DNA of 46,931 nucleotides from Clostridium intestinale DSM 6191 (GTDB lineage: Bacteria > Bacillota > Clostridia > Clostridiales > Clostridiaceae): positions 137,583 to 184,513 of the forward strand of contig NZ_FQXU01000009.1 in the NCBI RefSeq assembly GCF_900130055.1. The letters run 5' to 3'. Under the pieces are notes generated by a model. The model saw only the letters and a program-made list of their open reading frames with translations, searched no databases and was not told the origin of the DNA. The position numbers and the translations under genes were made by a program. Of this stretch, positions 44,223 through 46,931 are shown in pieces. Each line of letters begins with the position of its first letter. The first letter of the stretch is position 1.

Positions 44223-44969
44223 ATGAGAAAAGCTATAATAGCAGGAAACTGGAAAATGCACTACACTCCAGCTGAGGCTGTAAAAGTTGTAGAAGAATTA
44301 AAACCATTAGTAAAGGATGCTACTTGTGATGTAGTAATCTGCCCTACTTTTGTTTGTTTAGATGCTGTATTAAAAGCAGTAGAAGGTTCAAACATCAAAG
44401 TTGCTGCACAAAACATGCACTTTGAAGAAAAAGGAGCTTTCACAGGAGAAATAGCTCCAGGAATGTTAGAAGCTATGGGAGTTAGCTATGTTGTTTTAGG
44501 ACACAGCGAAAGAAGAGAATACTTCAATGAAACTGATGAAGCTTTAAACAAAAAAGTTAAAGCTGCATTTGCTCACAACTTAACTCCAATTCTTTGTTGT
44601 GGAGAAACTTTAGAACAAAGAGAAAATGGAACAACTAATGCAGTAGTTGGAGCTCAAATAAAAGCTGACTTAGAAGGTTTATCAGCTGATTTAGCAGAAA
44701 AAGTTGTTATAGCTTACGAGCCAATCTGGGCTATAGGAACTGGTAAAACTGCTACAGATGAACAAGCAAACGAAACAATAAGTGCTGTAAGAGGCGTTGT
44801 TGCTGAAATGTTTGGAAAAGAAATTGCTGATAAAGTTAGAATACAATACGGTGGATCCGTTAAACCTAATACAATAAAAGCTCAAATGGCTCAATCAGAT
44901 ATAGATGGTGCTTTAGTAGGTGGAGCTAGTTTAGTAGCTACAGATTTTGCAGCAATAGTAAACTACTAA
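44223..44969 (+). CDS. tpiA: Triosephosphate isomerase
   Basis: The glycolytic isomerase (248 residues) interconverting dihydroxyacetone phosphate and glyceraldehyde-3-phosphate. Catalytic residues K11 (AGNWKMH), H94 (LGHSERR) and E166 ([11 protein letters not shown]) and the phosphate loop YGGSVKPNT are all present. The start at 44223 follows GAGGTG. Third enzyme of the gap-pgk-tpiA-gpmI series, followed by a strong hairpin. Confidence 0.97.
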   Translation: MRKAIIAGNWKMHYTPAEAVKVVEELKPLVKDATCDVVICPTFVCLDAVLKAVEGSNIKVAAQNMHFEEKGAFTGEIAPGMLEAMGVSYVVLGHSERREYFNETDEALNKKVKAAFAHNLTPILCCGETLEQRENGTTNAVVGAQIKADLEGLSADLAEKVVIAYEPIWAIGTGKTATDEQANETISAVRGVVAEMFGKEIADKVRIQYGGSVKPNTIKAQMAQSDIDGALVGGASLVATDFAAIVNY

Positions 44970-44983
44970 TCTGCAAATGAAAA

Positions 44984-45040
44984 TAACAATGGCGACAATC
45001 AATCTTATGAAAGAGTGGTTGTTGCTATTGTTTTTTTAAT
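44984..45040 (+). terminator. Terminator after tpiA
   Basis: AACAATGGCGACAATCAATC pairs with the segment ending GTTGTTGCTATTGTT through several G-U pairs, followed by seven T's. It looks like a real terminator inside the gene series, so gpmI may also have its own promoter or depend on readthrough. Confidence 0.82.
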
Positions 45041-45124
45041 ATCAGTAGAATATAATTAATTTAGAAAAAATAAAGAGAATATTTGTTTCTTTTTATAATA
45101 ATAAGTACTATTTTGGAGGTAGTT

Positions 45125-46660
45125 ATGGCAAAGAAACCTGTTTTATTAATGATATTAGATGGTTTTGGAATCGCACCAAAGTCAGATGGAAATGCTGTTG
45201 AGATTGCTAATAAACCAAATTATGATAGATTGTTTAGCAAATATCCACATACTACTATACAAGCATCAGGATTAGATGTTGGTCTTCCTAGTGGACAAAT
45301 GGGAAACTCAGAAGTTGGACATTTAAATATTGGTGCTGGAAGAATAATTTATCAAGAATTAACAAGAATAACAAAAGAAATAGAAGAAGGTAACTTATTC
45401 AAAAATGAAGCTTTATTAAAAGCAGTAGAAAATGCTAAGAAAAATGATTCTGCATTACATCTTTTAGGATTATTATCAGATGGTGGAGTTCATTCACATA
45501 TAGATCATTTAAAAGGTCTTTTAAAATTAGCTAAAGATAATGGATTAACAAAAGTTTACCTACATGGATTTATGGATGGTAGAGATGTACCTCCATCATC
45601 AGGAAAAGGCTTTGTAGAAGAAATTGAAAGCTACATGAAAGAAAACTCTATTGGTAAAATAGCTACTATAAGCGGTAGATATTATGCTATGGATAGAGAT
45701 AATAGATGGGAAAGAGTTCAATTAGCGTATGATGCTATGGTTAACGGTAAAGGTGAAACTGCAAAATCAGCAGTAGAAGCTATGGAAAACTCATATCATG
45801 ATAACAAAACTGATGAGTTTGTTTTACCAACTGTTGTATTAGAAGATGGACACCCAACTGCTAGCATAAAAAATGGAGACTCAGTTATATTCTTTAACTT
45901 TAGACCAGATAGAGCTAGAGAAATAACTAGAGCTATAAATGATAAACAGTTTGATGGATTCCAAAGAGAAACATTAGACTTAACATTTGTAACTATGACT
46001 CAATATGATAAAACTCTTGAAGGCGTAGATGTTGCATATAGAGCTGATGGAATTAATAATACATTAGGTGAATATGTAAGCAATAAAGGATTAAATCAAT
46101 TAAGAATTGCAGAAACTGAAAAGTATGCACACGTAACATTCTTCTTTAATGGTGGAGTAGAAAAGCCATATGAAGGTGAAGACAGAGCTCTTATTGCATC
46201 ACCTAAGGTTGCAACTTATGATTTAAAACCAGAAATGAGTGCTTATGAAGTAACAGATGAATTACTTAATAGACTAGATACTGATAAATATGATATGGTA
46301 ATTCTAAACTTTGCTAATCCAGACATGGTAGGTCATACAGGGGTAATAGCAGCTGCTGAAAAAGCTGTTGAAACTGTAGATACATGCCTAGGTAAAATTG
46401 TTGATAAAGTTTTATCTAAAGATGGAACTGTATTTATAACTGCGGACCATGGAAACTCAGAAAAGATGATAGATTTTTCAACAGGAACACCATATACAGC
46501 ACATACAACAAATCCAGTACCATACCTTTGGGTAAGCAATGAGTCAGAAGGAAAAGAGCTTAGAGAAGGCGGAAGACTTTCAGATATAGCTCCAACTATC
46601 CTTCAAGCAATGGGATTAGAAAAACCTTCAGAAATGACTGGAACAAGTTTAATAAAATAA
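45125..46660 (+). CDS. gpmI: 2,3-bisphosphoglycerate-independent phosphoglycerate mutase
   Basis: The metal-dependent mutase (511 residues, alkaline phosphatase superfamily) interconverting 3- and 2-phosphoglycerate. Its metal-binding D12 (MILDGFG) and phosphoserine S62 (QMGNSEVGH) are visible, with the C-terminal metal site in ITADHGNSEKM. This Mn-dependent enzyme is the typical mutase of clostridia and is needed during sporulation and outgrowth in Bacillus. The start at 45125 follows GGAGGT; the longer reading from 45083 has no site. No eno gene follows within the window. Confidence 0.97.
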   Translation: MAKKPVLLMILDGFGIAPKSDGNAVEIANKPNYDRLFSKYPHTTIQASGLDVGLPSGQMGNSEVGHLNIGAGRIIYQELTRITKEIEEGNLFKNEALLKAVENAKKNDSALHLLGLLSDGGVHSHIDHLKGLLKLAKDNGLTKVYLHGFMDGRDVPPSSGKGFVEEIESYMKENSIGKIATISGRYYAMDRDNRWERVQLAYDAMVNGKGETAKSAVEAMENSYHDNKTDEFVLPTVVLEDGHPTASIKNGDSVIFFNFRPDRAREITRAINDKQFDGFQRETLDLTFVTMTQYDKTLEGVDVAYRADGINNTLGEYVSNKGLNQLRIAETEKYAHVTFFFNGGVEKPYEGEDRALIASPKVATYDLKPEMSAYEVTDELLNRLDTDKYDMVILNFANPDMVGHTGVIAAAEKAVETVDTCLGKIVDKVLSKDGTVFITADHGNSEKMIDFSTGTPYTAHTTNPVPYLWVSNESEGKELREGGRLSDIAPTILQAMGLEKPSEMTGTSLIK

Positions 46661-46665
46661 TATAC

Positions 46666-46703
46666 AAAAAAGCCATTACGATTTAAAGTGATGGCTTTTT
46701 TCT
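46666..46703 (+). terminator. Terminator of gpmI
   Basis: AAAAAGCCAT pairs with ATGGCTTTTT, the inner AC/GT pairs extend it, followed by TC-TTT. Confidence 0.9.
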
Positions 46704-46859
46704 TTATATAAACTCCCATCTAATCTCACTAACCTAATTTAATAAAAGCAGTACTCTATATAATATTTAAATACTAGGAATATTGCTACTATCTGATAAA
46801 AAAATAAAAATTTAAGCAGAAAGTGAATAAAGAGTAGGCAAAAAAAGTAGACTACCTAT

Positions 46860-46931
46860 TGAATGTCTGAATGTCTGAATGTCTGAATGTCTGAATGTCT
46901 GAATGTCTGAATGTCTGAATGTCTGAATGTC
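46860..46931. repeat. Octanucleotide tandem repeat, unit TGAATGTC
   Basis: Nine perfect copies in 72 bases, cut by the window end. It lies about 155 bases after the gpmI terminator, in DNA with no ORF that I can support. Confidence 0.97.

Noticed and set aside
46860-46931. A CRISPR array at the right end
   Set aside because: The unit is 8 bases with no spacers and there is no cas gene. It is a simple tandem repeat.

Overview
The window is AT-rich chromosomal DNA of an endospore-forming anaerobe, most likely Clostridium sensu stricto (cluster I), in the neighbourhood of C. perfringens or a close relative. The reasons are the low GC, the strong AGGAGG-type ribosome binding sites with several TTG and GTG starts, the clostridial leaders (T-box, M-box, TPP), the sporulation genes (prkA-yhbH-spoVR, splB) and the oxygen-labile Fe-S serine dehydratase. 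No rRNA, tRNA, phage, insertion sequence or CRISPR was found. Species cannot be fixed from this window.

Layout. 1-1134: fba (aldolase) on the minus strand, with a leader containing a CggR-like operator. 1184-2223: a DUF421/DUF4363 membrane pair on the minus strand. 2342-6309: a likely operon of a TGS-domain nucleoside kinase, sdaAB, sdaAA and a duplicated SseB-like protein. 6326-7964: TPP riboswitch, thiW, thiD. 8006-11196: a DUF3243 protein, recQ and a 3-hydroxyisobutyrate-dehydrogenase-type oxidoreductase. 11275-15794: the sporulation/stress trio prkA-yhbH-spoVR. 15894-19993: a Ca2+/H+ exchanger-like protein, pssA, a lipid kinase and unknown genes. 19996-21834: a YgiQ radical SAM protein on the minus strand. 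21983-23658: an M-box riboswitch, a small leader ORF and a soluble MgtE_N/CBS protein. 23693-24970: a cysteine T-box and cysK. 25121-26482: plsC-like and nth. 26724-34402: an orphan PAS histidine kinase followed by cell-wall genes (ddl, a VanR/VanS-like pair, a GH25 lysozyme, a VanW protein). 34545-39081: a HAD phosphatase, splB, trmL, degV and a BMP lipoprotein. 39213-46703: rpoN, then cggR-gap-pgk-tpiA-gpmI, the lower glycolytic operon.

How it works together. Glycolysis brackets the window: fba at one end and the CggR-controlled lower-glycolysis genes at the other, both with GTGGGAC[AG]TAA elements just downstream of a -10 box. Spore biology is represented by prkA-yhbH-spoVR and splB, and envelope work by pssA, plsC, ddl, GH25, VanW and the VanRS-like pair. 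Three RNA switches (TPP, Mg2+, tRNA-Cys) control thiamine precursor uptake, magnesium handling and cysteine synthesis.

Most interesting observations. (1) Between the M-box terminator and its gene lie a 28-codon ORF and two mutually exclusive hairpins, one of which covers the gene's whole Shine-Dalgarno sequence; this looks like a second control layer on top of the riboswitch. (2) The gene it controls encodes only the cytoplasmic Mg2+-sensing part of MgtE and no membrane channel. (3) The spore photoproduct lyase has alanine where the hydrogen-donor cysteine is expected. (4) fba appears to share a CggR operator with the gap operon. (5) Both ends of the window are octanucleotide tandem arrays.
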